From Actinomadura rubteroloni (GTDB lineage Bacteria; Actinomycetota; Actinomycetes; Streptosporangiales; Streptosporangiaceae), in contig NZ_MTBP01000001.1 of assembly GCF_002911665.1 (NCBI RefSeq), positions 310,001 through 374,000 on the forward strand: a stretch of DNA of 64,000 nucleotides, read 5' to 3'. Both the position numbers and the translations under genes were made by a program. Shown here in pieces: positions 1 through 10,157 of the stretch; the first letter of the stretch is position 1; each line of letters starts with the position of its first letter. The notes beneath the pieces are model-generated. The model saw only the letters and a program-made list of their open reading frames with translations, was not told the origin of the DNA and ran no database searches.

Positions 1-693
1 GACCTCGCCGCTGGAAACGCTGTCCGGCGTGACGGGACCGGCCGTCACCACGATGAACGTGATCCCGACGGCGCTCACCACGACGTTGTTCAGCACGGGC
101 GCCCACATCGGCGCGGCGAAACGCGACCGGGCGTTCAGCGACGCCCCCGCGACCGCGCTGAACCCGTAGAAGAAGATCTGCGGCAGGAAGAACAGCAGGA
201 AAACGATCCCGAGATGCCGCTGTGACGCGGAGAACCCGTTGGCGTAGAGCCGGATGAGCAGCGGCGACGCGGCCATCGCGAGCGCGGTCAAGACGGCCAG
301 CGCGCCGAGCAGCAGGGTGAACAGCCGCTGCTCGAATTCCTCGCCGTATTTCGCCGACTTCTGCCGGGCCCGGACGAGCAACGGGACGTGCGCGGCCGTG
401 AGAATGCCGCCGAGCAGCGTCTCGTAGATGATGTTCGGAATGGTGTTGGCGGTGTTGAACGTGTCGCCGAGCGCCTGGGTGCCGAGCGCCGCGATCAGGA
501 CCGTCGTCCGGACGAACCCGGTGAGCCGGGACGCGACCGTCCCCACCGCCATGATCGCGCTCGACCGGAACAGCCCGCCGCCGCCCTCGGCCGGGTCCGG
601 GCCGCTCGGGTCGAGCGCCTCGGACTCGGTGTCGCCGGGCCCGGGGGAACCGGCGGCGTCGGACCTCGCGGTCGGGCGCGGGTCTTGCGTCAC
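1..693 (-). CDS. murJ: MurJ/MviN-type lipid II flippase, C-terminus cut by window edge
   Basis: This is the N-terminal 231 codons of a polytopic membrane protein of the MOP superfamily, which flips lipid II across the cytoplasmic membrane for peptidoglycan synthesis. The GTG start at 693 gives a roughly 45-residue acidic, Pro/Gly-rich cytosolic tail, followed by the family signature SSAIMAVGTVASRLTGFVRT, then NTANTIPNIIYETLLGGILTA and several hydrophobic segments. Actinobacterial MurJ homologues often carry such an extra N-terminal tail. The reading frame is still open at base 1, so the C-terminal part lies outside the window. The neighbouring hydroxylase gene is on the same strand and upstream, with 64 bases between its stop and this start. 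Family assignment is confident; the exact start is less so. Confidence 0.85.
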   Translation of the reverse strand, partial: MTQDPRPTARSDAAGSPGPGDTESEALDPSGPDPAEGGGGLFRSSAIMAVGTVASRLTGFVRTTVLIAALGTQALGDTFNTANTIPNIIYETLLGGILTAAHVPLLVRARQKSAKYGEEFEQRLFTLLLGALAVLTALAMAASPLLIRLYANGFSASQRHLGIVFLLFFLPQIFFYGFSAVAGASLNARSRFAAPMWAPVLNNVVVSAVGITFIVVTAGPVTPDSVSSGEV

Positions 694-757
694 TGGAGCG
701 CTCCCCTGGATCCACGGTCTCGTCCGGGGAATGTACCGCGTTCGCGCGGCGGCCGTG

Positions 758-1561
758 CTAGCGCCGCGTCCGAAGGAAGGCGCGGAGTTCTGCGGCCAGG
801 ACGTCGATCGACTCCACCACGAAAAGCATCGGCTGGTATTGGTAGATGTCGTAGGGCTGCCGGATCATCTCGGCGATGGAGAAGGGCCGCAGCGTCACGT
901 GCGGAATGCTCTGGAGTTCCCCGGCGGACGAGAGCAGCGCCGCGCCGTACGCCCGCGGCTCGCCGTTCTCGTCCACGAGCCCCGTTTCCATCGTGAACCA
1001 GAAGACCTTGCTGATCGCCTGCACGGTGTCCGGCGCACGGACGCGCCGCACCGTTTCCCCGAAAAGGCGGTAGAGGTCGGCGAACAGCGGGTCGCCGAGC
1101 ATCACGGCGTGCCCGACGAGTTCGTGCAGCACGTCCGGATCGGGACTGTAGAGCGGGACGGCCGGGCAGCGTAAGTACATCGTGCTGGAGAAGCGCCCGT
1201 CGGCGAAGGCCGCGTAGAACTCGCGCGCCGGGACGAGGTCCTCGGCGGGCAGCAGCTCGAATCCGGTGCGGGCGCGCAGATCACCGGACACCGAGGCGAG
1301 GCTCGGCACCCCGCCGACCGGCAGCGGCATGCGCTCGGCGGCCCGCAGGTACCGGCCGCAGGCGACGGACGGGTGCAGCCGGTGCAACTCGGTCATCACC
1401 TCCCGCCAGAGCGCGTCCTCCTCGCCGGTGTAGCCGACGTGCGGCAGCGGCTCGCCGGCGCGGTGCCCGGCGATCGTCTCTCTGATCTCCGCGCGGCGGC
1501 GCAGGCAGGCCGCGTCGATGGTGCCGTAGCCGAGCGATTCGTGGACGATCCCGTCGTTCAT
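758..1561 (-). CDS. pterin-dependent aromatic amino acid hydroxylase (phenylalanine 4-monooxygenase family)
   Basis: The 267-residue protein has the fold signature of the non-haem iron, tetrahydrobiopterin-dependent hydroxylases that convert phenylalanine to tyrosine or hydroxylate related substrates. The iron-binding motif is visible as PDPDVLHELVGHAV (two His ligands), and the third ligand as the Glu of WFTMETGL. Length matches the single-domain bacterial enzymes (about 260-300 residues) without a regulatory ACT domain. I chose the ATG at 1561 because AAGGA lies 8-9 bases upstream; an upstream in-frame ATG at 1615 lacks this. Substrate specificity (Phe, Trp or a secondary-metabolite intermediate) cannot be read from sequence. 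No pterin carbinolamine dehydratase gene is visible nearby. Confidence 0.85.
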   Translation of the reverse strand: MNDGIVHESLGYGTIDAACLRRRAEIRETIAGHRAGEPLPHVGYTGEEDALWREVMTELHRLHPSVACGRYLRAAERMPLPVGGVPSLASVSGDLRARTGFELLPAEDLVPAREFYAAFADGRFSSTMYLRCPAVPLYSPDPDVLHELVGHAVMLGDPLFADLYRLFGETVRRVRAPDTVQAISKVFWFTMETGLVDENGEPRAYGAALLSSAGELQSIPHVTLRPFSIAEMIRQPYDIYQYQPMLFVVESIDVLAAELRAFLRTRR

Positions 1562-1898
1562 TCCGCCGTTCCTTCCCCTGGGGAATGGCGGTCCGGCGGA
1601 CGGCCCCGAGTGCACTGACCGCCATTTCTCCGACTGATCGGCCGACCGTAGCCAACATGCCCGGACGTAAGCACACCCGTCAACGACGGACAGGAGACAA
1701 TAACCCGGGGGAAGCCGATATTCACCCCGCCGTCGGACGATAATAAAAACGCATATTTACCACTCAATCCCCTCAGATGCTCCGCACGCCGAGCACGGCG
1801 GCGGACCCGGTGATCAAGAACGGCCGCGTCCCCGCACCGCGCATGGACGCCGACGTTCCGGGCAGGAGCCGCGCCCGAGGCCGAGAGGGAGGAACGAC
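1562..1898. other. intergenic region between two divergent genes
   Basis: No convincing gene is seen in these 337 bases. The middle part (about 1690-1770) is clearly AT-richer than the surroundings, with runs such as ATAATAAAAACG, as expected for a divergent promoter region serving the hydroxylase (minus strand) and the hemerythrin gene (plus strand). A TTGACG hexamer lies on the minus strand near 1680, but I see no good matching -10 element. Confidence 0.4.
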
Positions 1899-2474
1899 AT
1901 GGCGGACGTATTCGACGTGCTGGGCAGCGACCACGCCAAGGTCAAGGCCGTCCTGACGGAGCTGGAGGCCGGCGCCCGCAAGGGACCCCCGAGCGACCAG
2001 GACGAGCTGAAGCGGCGCGGCGCGACCGTCGAGCGCCTGATCATCGACGAGTCGATGCACGAGGCGGTCGAGGAGGAGTACTTCTGGCCGACCGTCCGGG
2101 AACTCGTCGCCGACGGCGACGACCTGGCCGACCACGCCGTCGAACAGGAGCAGCAGGCCAAGCACGTCCTCGCCGACCTCGACAAGGCCGAGCCCGGCGA
2201 GGCGGACTTCGAGAACCTGCTCGCCCGCTTCATCGCCGAGGCCCGCGAGCACATCGACTACGAGGAGCGGGCCGTCTGGCCCAAGCTGCGCGAGGTCATC
2301 GACCCCGAGCGCGCGCAGGCGCTGGGCGAGCAGCTCGCCGCGGCCAAGAAGCACGCCCCGACCCGTCCGCACCCCCACACGCCGCCCAAACCCGGCCTCC
2401 TGCGCACCGCGGGCCCGGCCGTCGCCGCCGTCGACCGCCTGCGCGACCTGGTCAGCGGACGCGGCCGAACCTGA
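1899..2474 (+). CDS. hemerythrin HHE-domain protein
   Basis: A 191-residue cytosolic protein with a four-helix hemerythrin-like domain over about residues 1-140. The expected metal ligands are visible: His in VLGSDHAKV, His and Glu in DESMHEAVEEEYFWP, His in ADHAVEQEQQAKH and the HIDYEERAVWP motif. Such proteins bind a diiron centre and sense or store oxygen, nitric oxide or iron. The C-terminal 50 residues are Pro/Arg-rich and not part of the domain. GGGAGGAACGAC precedes the ATG, a good ribosome binding site. It stands alone between divergent and convergent neighbours. Its exact role is unknown. Confidence 0.88.
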   Translation: MADVFDVLGSDHAKVKAVLTELEAGARKGPPSDQDELKRRGATVERLIIDESMHEAVEEEYFWPTVRELVADGDDLADHAVEQEQQAKHVLADLDKAEPGEADFENLLARFIAEAREHIDYEERAVWPKLREVIDPERAQALGEQLAAAKKHAPTRPHPHTPPKPGLLRTAGPAVAAVDRLRDLVSGRGRT

Positions 2475-2486
2475 CCCGCCGCACGG

Positions 2487-3008
2487 TCAGAGGGTCGTGA
2501 TCAGGCTGGTCAGGGCCTGGACGATCGTGGTGGGCGGATGCTGCTCGTGGACGGGCCAGCCGCGCAGACGGGATTCGCGGACGGCCTGTTCGCGGGCCGC
2601 CGCCGTGCTCGTCGTGGTGTCGGACGTGCGGTCGGCGTGGGTGCGCAGGTAGCCGCAGGGCGCGTCCGGCCAGTCCTCGGGGAGGGCGCCGTGGGCGCGG
2701 TCGGCGGTGGGCAGGGACGCGTCCACGAAGAGGTAGCCGCCGACGGTCCGGTGCGCGGCGCGCTGGGCGCGGGCGAGGGCGGGCAGGAGCGGGCCGGCGG
2801 CGCCCTGGCCGACGAGCAGCAGCGGTGAGGCGGGATCGGTGGCGGCGAGGATGAGGGCGGCGCGGGCCACGTAGGGCGGGCCGGGGGCGCCCGCGACGGT
2901 CGGCGCGACGACGTCGTGGCCGACGGTCCGCAGGGTTTCGGGCACGTCGGCCCACACGGCGGCGGTGGCGGACGGAGCGTGCAGCAGCACGACGGTTCCC
3001 GGCGTCAC
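2487..3008 (-). CDS. small alpha/beta-hydrolase-like protein
   Basis: A 173-residue protein beginning TPGTVVLLHAPSATAAVW, the usual first strand and oxyanion loop of alpha/beta hydrolases. LLLVGQGAAGPLLPAL sits where the nucleophile elbow (GxSxG) should be, but Ser is replaced by Gln. With no Ser, Asp or Cys nucleophile visible at the elbow, the protein may be inactive as a hydrolase or non-enzymatic. I chose GTG at 3008; an in-frame GTG at 3017 is equally possible and neither has a strong ribosome binding site. It is divergent from pyrE with about 60 bases between starts. Family call is moderate, function unknown. Confidence 0.6.
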   Translation of the reverse strand: MTPGTVVLLHAPSATAAVWADVPETLRTVGHDVVAPTVAGAPGPPYVARAALILAATDPASPLLLVGQGAAGPLLPALARAQRAAHRTVGGYLFVDASLPTADRAHGALPEDWPDAPCGYLRTHADRTSDTTTSTAAAREQAVRESRLRGWPVHEQHPPTTIVQALTSLITTL

Positions 3009-3068
3009 GTCCCGCACGCTACACGGGCGGATGCGGACGCGAGAATCCCGATCACTAGGGTTCTCCCT

Positions 3069-3605
3069 GTGAGCGATCGTGATGACCTGCTGCGAGAGAT
3101 CAAGGCCAAGGCCGTGGTGCACGGCGACTTCGTGCTGTCGTCGGGACGGCGCGCGTCCTGGTACGTGGACCTGCGCCGCGTCACGCTGGACGGCGCGGTC
3201 GCCCCGCTCGTCGGAAAGGTGATGCTGGACGTCACCGCCGACCTGGACTACGACGCGGTCGGCGGCCTCACGCTCGGCGCGGACCCGGTCGCGACGGCGA
3301 TGCTGCACGCGGCGGCGGCGCGCGGACGGAGCCTGGACGCGTTCGTCGTCCGCAAGGCGGGCAAGGCGCACGGCCTCCAGCGCAGGATCGAGGGCCCCGA
3401 CGTCACCGGACGCCGGGTGCTGGCCGTCGAGGACACCTCCACGACGGGCGGGTCGGTGCTGACGGCCGTCGAGGCGCTGCGCGAGGCGGGCGCCGAGGTG
3501 GTGGCCGTCGCGACGATCCTGGAGCGCGGCGCGGCGGAGCGCATCAACGCCGAGGGCCTGGAGTACCGCCACCCGTTCACGACCGGCGACCTCGGCGTGG
3601 AGTAG
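3069..3605 (+). CDS. pyrE: orotate phosphoribosyltransferase
   Basis: This 178-residue enzyme transfers phosphoribose from PRPP to orotate, giving OMP in de novo pyrimidine synthesis. The PRPP-binding loop is VLAVEDTSTTGGS, and the N-terminal part DFVLSSGRRASWYVDLRRV is typical of bacterial PyrE. A TAGGGT hexamer at 3056-3061 ends exactly 7 bases before the GTG start. That fits a -10 element for a leaderless transcript beginning at the start codon, and supports this start over the longer open frame upstream. The downstream gene is convergent and ends within 2 bases. Confidence 0.93.
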   Translation: MSDRDDLLREIKAKAVVHGDFVLSSGRRASWYVDLRRVTLDGAVAPLVGKVMLDVTADLDYDAVGGLTLGADPVATAMLHAAAARGRSLDAFVVRKAGKAHGLQRRIEGPDVTGRRVLAVEDTSTTGGSVLTAVEALREAGAEVVAVATILERGAAERINAEGLEYRHPFTTGDLGVE

Positions 3606-3606
3606 G

Positions 3607-4050
3607 TCAGCGCCGCGAGACGTACCAGGTGGCGCGCTGCCCGGCCGGACGGTTCTCCACCTTGCCGTAGATCGTCACCTCGACCGCGCCGCCGTCCCCG
3701 GCGACGACGCTGAGCGGCGCCTGGTCGTAGCGGCGCCCCTCGCCGGACATGAGCGTGCCCCGGAAGACGACGTCGTTGCTGCCCGGATCGGTGATCGTCA
3801 CCAGTGTCGAGCCGCGCACGGCCCGGATCACCAGCGGCGTGGCGCTGGACGGCGCGGACGCCGACCGGCTCGGCGGCGGCGCCGACGTCCGGGGCTGCGC
3901 GCCCGGCGGGCCGCCCTGTTCCGAGCCGCCGGTCAGCGCGTTGACGAGCGCGATCGCGCCGACGACCAGCAGCCCGAGGGCCAGGGCCACGGCGACGGTC
4001 GCGATGACGATGCGCGCGAGACCCCTGGGGTCCGACCGATGACGTCCCAC
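3607..4050 (-). CDS. single-pass membrane protein with RodZ C-terminal-like (DUF4115-type) domain
   Basis: A 147-residue protein with a short basic cytosolic start, one transmembrane helix at about residues 13-36, a Pro/Ser-rich linker (about 42-70) and an extracytoplasmic domain. That domain (TLVTITDPGSNDVVFRGTL, then APLSVVAGDGGAVEVTIYGK) resembles the C-terminal beta domain of RodZ. It lacks the N-terminal helix-turn-helix of true RodZ. Similar small proteins occur beside dedA and fba in other actinobacteria as far as I recall. It lies directly downstream of the DedA gene on the same strand (9 bases apart), so it is probably cotranscribed with it. A role in envelope maintenance is inference. 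Confidence 0.65.
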   Translation of the reverse strand: MGRHRSDPRGLARIVIATVAVALALGLLVVGAIALVNALTGGSEQGGPPGAQPRTSAPPPSRSASAPSSATPLVIRAVRGSTLVTITDPGSNDVVFRGTLMSGEGRRYDQAPLSVVAGDGGAVEVTIYGKVENRPAGQRATWYVSRR

Positions 4051-4059
4051 ATGGGGAGG

Positions 4060-4788
4060 TTAGCGATAACTGTCACCCTGGAGCGACGGTCGGGACTCAT
4101 CGGCGTCATTCTTCTTCGCCGCGCCGTCCTTGTCGCCGCTTCCGCGCCGCATCTCCCGGATGATCGGAATGACCGAGAGAACCAGGACGACCGCGACACC
4201 GGGGAGGATGTAGCGCTCGATGTCGGGGACCTCGGAACCGAGGAAGTGACCGAGCAGGAACAGCGCGTCCGTCCAGACCACACCGCCGATGACGTTCCAG
4301 AGGAAGAACTTCCGCGGGGGCATGCCGAGCATTCCGGCGAGCGGGTTCAGGAAGGTCCGGACGATCGGGATGAAGCGTGCGATGAACACCGCGCGGGCGG
4401 GTCCGAACCGGTTGAAGTACAGCTCGGCCTTCTCCACCCACTCCCGCTTGAAGATCCGCGAGTCGGGCCGGTCGAACAGGCGCCGGCCGTAGCGGGCGCC
4501 GAGCCAGTGCCCGAGCTGGGCGCCCAGAATCGCCGCGATCGGCCCGCCGACCAGCAGCGCGGGCAGCGACAGCGAGTCGAACTCCTGGCCGTTCACCTCG
4601 TTCACGGCCGTGAGGATCCCCGCCGTGAACAGGAGGGAGTCGCCGGGGAGGATGCAGCCGAACAGCAGGCCGGTCTCCGCGAAGATGATCGCGAGCACGC
4701 CGACGACGGCGAAGGTGCCGAACAGTTGCAGCCACGCCGTCGGATGCAGCCACTCGGTGACGTTCAGGGAAAGCAGAGCGAGATCCAC
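4060..4788 (-). CDS. DedA-family (VTT/SNARE-associated) membrane protein
   Basis: A 242-residue polytopic membrane protein with the DedA hallmarks: FAETGLLFGCILPGDSLLF, then the ARFIPIVRTFLNPLAGMLGM motif with its conserved Arg residues, then GVVWTDALFLLGHFLG. DedA proteins are implicated in recycling undecaprenyl phosphate or other lipid carriers across the membrane and in membrane homeostasis. The start is GTG at 4788, where the protein begins with VDLALLSLNVTEWLHP. The C-terminus is charged and cytosolic. It precedes the RodZ-C-like gene in an apparent two-gene operon and is divergent from fba. Confidence 0.9.
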   Translation of the reverse strand: MDLALLSLNVTEWLHPTAWLQLFGTFAVVGVLAIIFAETGLLFGCILPGDSLLFTAGILTAVNEVNGQEFDSLSLPALLVGGPIAAILGAQLGHWLGARYGRRLFDRPDSRIFKREWVEKAELYFNRFGPARAVFIARFIPIVRTFLNPLAGMLGMPPRKFFLWNVIGGVVWTDALFLLGHFLGSEVPDIERYILPGVAVVLVLSVIPIIREMRRGSGDKDGAAKKNDADESRPSLQGDSYR

Positions 4789-4997
4789 ATTCCCGAGCGT
4801 ACCCGCGCGGATGCCCCGGGGTCCGCGAGTCGAACCGACCCGGCTCTGGTCCGCGGCACGGAAAACGGGATACTGGCGGGTGGACGGCAGCCATGCCCGC
4901 ACCGCAGGCCCGGGACCTCTGACCTGGAGCCGCGTGGACGGGCGCAACCGCCCGGCCGGACGCCCGGCGGCACCACCGCAAAGAAAGGACACCCCAC

Positions 4998-6020
<1,023 letters not shown>

Positions 6021-6032
6021 GACGTGCCGATG

Positions 6033-6063
6033 ACGGGCGCGGCGGGGCTCCCGCCGCGCCCGT
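6033..6063 (+). terminator. GC hairpin after fba
   Basis: A perfect 14-bp inverted repeat (6033-6046 with 6050-6063, 3-base loop) begins 13 bases after the fba stop. There is no T-tract after it, so it would be an intrinsic terminator of the U-less type seen in actinobacteria. Its last two bases overlap the first HxlR-type operator. Confidence 0.65.
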
Positions 6064-6076
6064 TGCGTGACGAAAC
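6062..6076. promoter_or_regulatory. HxlR-type operator, site A (upstream of the hxlR-like gene)
   Basis: The sequence GTTGCGTGACGAAAC is almost palindromic about base 6069 and shares GTTGNNTGANNNAAC with two further sites at 6565-6579 and 6597-6611. It lies 8 bases upstream of a TAATCT hexamer (6084-6089), itself 7 bases before the ATG at 6097, so a bound repressor would cover the -35 region. This is read from sequence; binding by the adjacent HxlR protein is inferred. Confidence 0.6.
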
Positions 6077-6096
6077 CGGCGGGTAATCTCCCCGGC

Positions 6097-6546
6097 ATGG
6101 CGCTTCCCCGCAGCTACGTGTCCCAGAACTGCTCGGTCGCCCGGTCGCTGGAGGTCGTCGGGGACCGGTGGACGCTCCTGGTCGTCCGCGCGGTGTTCGA
6201 GGGGCACCGGCGGTTCGACGACTTCCAGGACGACCTGGGCATCGCCCGCAACGTCCTCACCGACCGGCTGACGCGGCTGTGCGACGAGGGCCTGTTGCGC
6301 CGCGTCCGGTACCAGGAGCGTCCGGACCGGTTCGAGTACCGGCCCACGCGCAAGTGCGTCGAGCTGTGGCCCGCGATGATGACGCTGATGCTCTGGGGCG
6401 ACCGTTATTACGCGCCGGATGGGCCGCCGCGCGTCGTCGCCCACCGTGGCTGCACGGGCACGATCACGTCCGCGCTGACGTGCTCGGCGTGCGGTGCGGC
6501 GCTGGGGCCCGGCGATGTCGTGTCCCTCGACGGACCGGGGGCCTGA
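6097..6546 (+). CDS. HxlR-family winged-helix transcriptional regulator with C-terminal CxxC
   Basis: A 149-residue regulator with the HxlR (DUF24) core: NCSVARSLEVVGDRWTLLVV, then FDDFQDDLGIARNVLTDRL, then LCDEGLLRRVRYQERP. Cys12 is in the position of the redox- or quinone-sensing cysteine of several HxlR proteins. The C-terminus adds an extra cysteine cluster (RGCTG and LTCSACGAAL) that could bind zinc or act in sensing. The ATG at 6097 is chosen because TAATCT ends 7 bases before it; an upstream GTG at 6067 would fall inside operator A. The acetyltransferase gene follows, with two more copies of the same operator, so this protein probably represses both itself and that gene. Confidence 0.88.
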   Translation: MALPRSYVSQNCSVARSLEVVGDRWTLLVVRAVFEGHRRFDDFQDDLGIARNVLTDRLTRLCDEGLLRRVRYQERPDRFEYRPTRKCVELWPAMMTLMLWGDRYYAPDGPPRVVAHRGCTGTITSALTCSACGAALGPGDVVSLDGPGA

Positions 6547-6562
6547 GAGTCCGTCGCGCAAT

Positions 6563-6613
6563 GAGTTGTTTGACGCAACCCGCTGCTGTTCCATGAGTTG
6601 CATGAAACAACTC
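6563..6613. promoter_or_regulatory. HxlR-type operators, sites B and C (before the acetyltransferase)
   Basis: Two dyads lie 32 bases apart. Site B is GAGTTG-N7-CAACCC (6563/5-6581) and site C is GAGTTG-N7-CAACTC (6595-6613). Each begins with ATGAGTTG and fits GTTGNNTGANNNAAC, as does site A. Site B covers a possible -35 (TTGTTT, 6566-6571). Site C covers the start codons of the acetyltransferase (6593 or 6602). Spacing of about three helical turns puts both on one DNA face. Confidence 0.65.
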
Positions 6614-7105
6614 GGCGAGATCCGCGTCCGCCCGTACGGCGTCACCGACGCCGACCGCCTGCGCGCCATGTCCGGACGGCTGTCGCCCGCGAGCCTCTAC
6701 ACCCGCTTCCTGTCCGGGATGCCGCGCGTGCCCGACGCCTACGTCCGGTCCCTGGCCCGGCTGGACCACTGGGACCACGACGCCCTCGCCGCACTGCACG
6801 GCGACGCGCTGGTGGGCGTGGCCGAGTACGTCCGCGACTCCGGGCGTCCCGAACGCGCCGAACTGGCCGTCCTCATCGCCGACCCGTGGCAGCGGCACGG
6901 CCTCGCGCGCCTGCTCGTCGGCCTGCTCACCGGCCTCGCGCGCCGCCGCGGCATCACCGGCTTCGACGCCGAGGTGAGCCTGGAGAACCGTCCGGCGCTC
7001 GCGGCGCTGCACACCGGCTGGCCGGACGCGCCCACGATCGACCTCGCCGGCGGACTCGCCCGCTTCCGCCTGCCCCTTCCCGTCGAGCAGACCGCCCGGC
7101 GCTGA
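6593..7105 (+). CDS. GNAT-family N-acetyltransferase
   Basis: A 170-residue acetyl-CoA-dependent acetyltransferase. The N-terminus IRVRPYGVTDADRLRAM followed by LSPASLYTRFLSG is the pattern of the subfamily found as the acetyltransferase domain of protein acetyltransferases. The acetyl-CoA-binding motif A is recognisable as LIADPWQRHGLARLLVGLL, close to the usual Q/RxxGxG/A. Two in-frame ATG codons (6593 and 6602) are possible, since the domain starts right after them. Both lie within operator C, so translation start, transcription start and operator overlap. The substrate is unknown. The promoter context indicates repression by the neighbouring HxlR protein. Confidence 0.8.
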   Translation: MSCMKQLGEIRVRPYGVTDADRLRAMSGRLSPASLYTRFLSGMPRVPDAYVRSLARLDHWDHDALAALHGDALVGVAEYVRDSGRPERAELAVLIADPWQRHGLARLLVGLLTGLARRRGITGFDAEVSLENRPALAALHTGWPDAPTIDLAGGLARFRLPLPVEQTARR

Positions 7106-7141
7106 CCACGTCCGCCGCGCCGGACGCCTACCATGACCCGC

Positions 7142-9059
<1,918 letters not shown>

Positions 9060-9073
9060 CCCGGGCGTTCCGG

Positions 9074-9108
9074 ACGGCCGGCGGGATTCCCGCCGGCCGT
9101 TCTTTTTT
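9074..9108 (+). terminator. intrinsic terminator of purA
   Basis: A perfect 12-bp GC stem (9074-9085 with 9089-9100, loop ATT) is followed by TCTTTTTT. This is the clearest classical rho-independent terminator in the window. Confidence 0.9.
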
Positions 9109-9113
9109 CGCCT

Positions 9114-9136
9114 AGTACTTGATTTAGCCAAGTACT
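9114..9136. promoter_or_regulatory. PadR-type operator
   Basis: AGTACTTG (9114-9121) and CAAGTACT (9129-9136) form a perfect 8-bp inverted repeat with a 7-base spacer. It ends 9 bases before the padR-like start codon. The position and perfect symmetry indicate an autoregulatory operator of the downstream PadR protein. Binding is inferred. Confidence 0.7.
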
Positions 9137-9145
9137 GGGCGGAAC

Positions 9146-9499
9146 ATGGTCGATGTGGCCCCACATGACTCGCAACTGCTCAAGGGCGTCCTGCCGCTGC
9201 TGCTGCTCCACCTGCTGGCCGAACAGGAGTCCTACGGCTACCAGGTCGTCCAGCGGCTCCAGGCGGCCGGGCTCACCGACGTCCTGGAGGGCACCGTCTA
9301 CCCGGCGCTCGCGCGGCTGGAGCGGGAGGGACGGGTCGCCTCGCGACTCGTCGCGTCGTCCAGCGGCCCGGCCCGCAAGTACTACCGGCCCACCCCGGCC
9401 GGGTTCGAGGCGCTCGCGGACGGGACGGAGAACTGGACCCGGCACACCGCGATCGTCAACGCCGTCCTGACCCGTCCGCTGCCCGCCGCGTCCCGCTGA
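9146..9499 (+). CDS. PadR-family transcriptional regulator
   Basis: A 117-residue winged-helix regulator. The PadR core is clear: SQLLKGVLPLLLLHLLAEQESYGYQVVQRL, read as helix 1-2, then LEGTVYPALARLEREGRV for the recognition helix and wing, and KYYRPTPAGFEAL at the end. PadR proteins usually repress the next gene, often a membrane or export function. Here the next gene, 11 bases away, encodes a HAAS-domain membrane protein, a frequent PadR partner. A perfect dyad lies just upstream. The inducer is unknown. Confidence 0.92.
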   Translation: MVDVAPHDSQLLKGVLPLLLLHLLAEQESYGYQVVQRLQAAGLTDVLEGTVYPALARLEREGRVASRLVASSSGPARKYYRPTPAGFEALADGTENWTRHTAIVNAVLTRPLPAASR

Positions 9500-9510
9500 G
9501 GAGAGCCGCC

Positions 9511-10065
9511 GTGCCGAACAAGCTGAGCCCGATCGACCATCTCCGTATCGAACGTCTCGTGTGGACGCTGGACCAACAGCTCTACGACCTCCCGCACCGA
9601 ACCCGCGTCGCCAAGCGCCGTGAGGTTCGCGACAACCTCCGCGACGCCGCCCGGGACGTCGGGGTCGCCGAGGCGCTGCGCCGGCTCGGCGGCAGCCGGC
9701 GGCTCGCGGAGGAGTTCCTCGCCGCCGAGTACGGCCCCGGCCCGCGCCACTCCTGGGTCGCCGCCGGGTACTTCCTCTCGCTCGTCCCGATGCTGCTGCT
9801 GTACGCGCTCGGCGAGGCGGAGAACGCCTTCGAGAACGGCGTCCTCGCCCACGACCCGCACGTCACCGGGACGTTCACCTGGGACGGGATCGCGCTGCTC
9901 CAGCACGCCGTCACGTTCACGTTCACCGACGGGCACGCCGAACGCGTCGGCGGCGCGTGGACACCGCTCACGTACGTGCTGTGGCTCGCCGGGACGGTCC
10001 TGGTCGGACGGCTCTGGCGGCTTCTCCCCTGGTACCGGCGCCGCCGCGAGAACGTCGGCGCCTGA
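9511..10065 (+). CDS. HAAS-domain (DUF1700-like) membrane protein
   Basis: A 184-residue protein with an N-terminal helical domain of the HAAS type. It reads DHLRIERLVWTLDQQLYDLP, then RREVRDNLRDAARDVGVAEAL and RRLGGSRRLAEEFLAAEYG. Two transmembrane segments follow, at about residues 88-105 (WVAAGYFLSLVPMLLLYAL) and 152-170. HAAS domains are associated with PadR-controlled membrane signalling or stress modules. The GTG at 9511 follows GAGGAG by 6-7 bases. The gene is the second in the padR operon. Its precise function is unknown. Confidence 0.7.
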   Translation: MPNKLSPIDHLRIERLVWTLDQQLYDLPHRTRVAKRREVRDNLRDAARDVGVAEALRRLGGSRRLAEEFLAAEYGPGPRHSWVAAGYFLSLVPMLLLYALGEAENAFENGVLAHDPHVTGTFTWDGIALLQHAVTFTFTDGHAERVGGAWTPLTYVLWLAGTVLVGRLWRLLPWYRRRRENVGA

Positions 10066-10067
10066 GG

Positions 10068-10076
10068 TTATCCACA
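10068..10076 (+). promoter_or_regulatory. DnaA box in the dnaE promoter
   Basis: TTATCCACA, an exact match to the strict DnaA box, lies 24 bases upstream of the presumed dnaE -35 element in an intergenic region of only 92 bases. It suggests DnaA-linked control of replicative polymerase expression. Confidence 0.6.
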
Positions 10077-10091
10077 GACTTCGATCGGGGC

Positions 10092-10119
10092 TTGGGACGG
10101 GCGCGGAACGGGCTAGGGT
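10092..10119 (+). promoter_or_regulatory. dnaE promoter
   Basis: TTGGGA (10092-10097) and TAGGGT (10114-10119) are separated by 16 bases and lie upstream of the dnaE GTG with a GGGGAGG ribosome binding site. This is a housekeeping-type arrangement; the transcription start would be near 10126. Confidence 0.55.
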
Positions 10120-10157
10120 CGTGTGCGTCGGGAGAGGTCCTTGGGGAGGCGCGGCGC

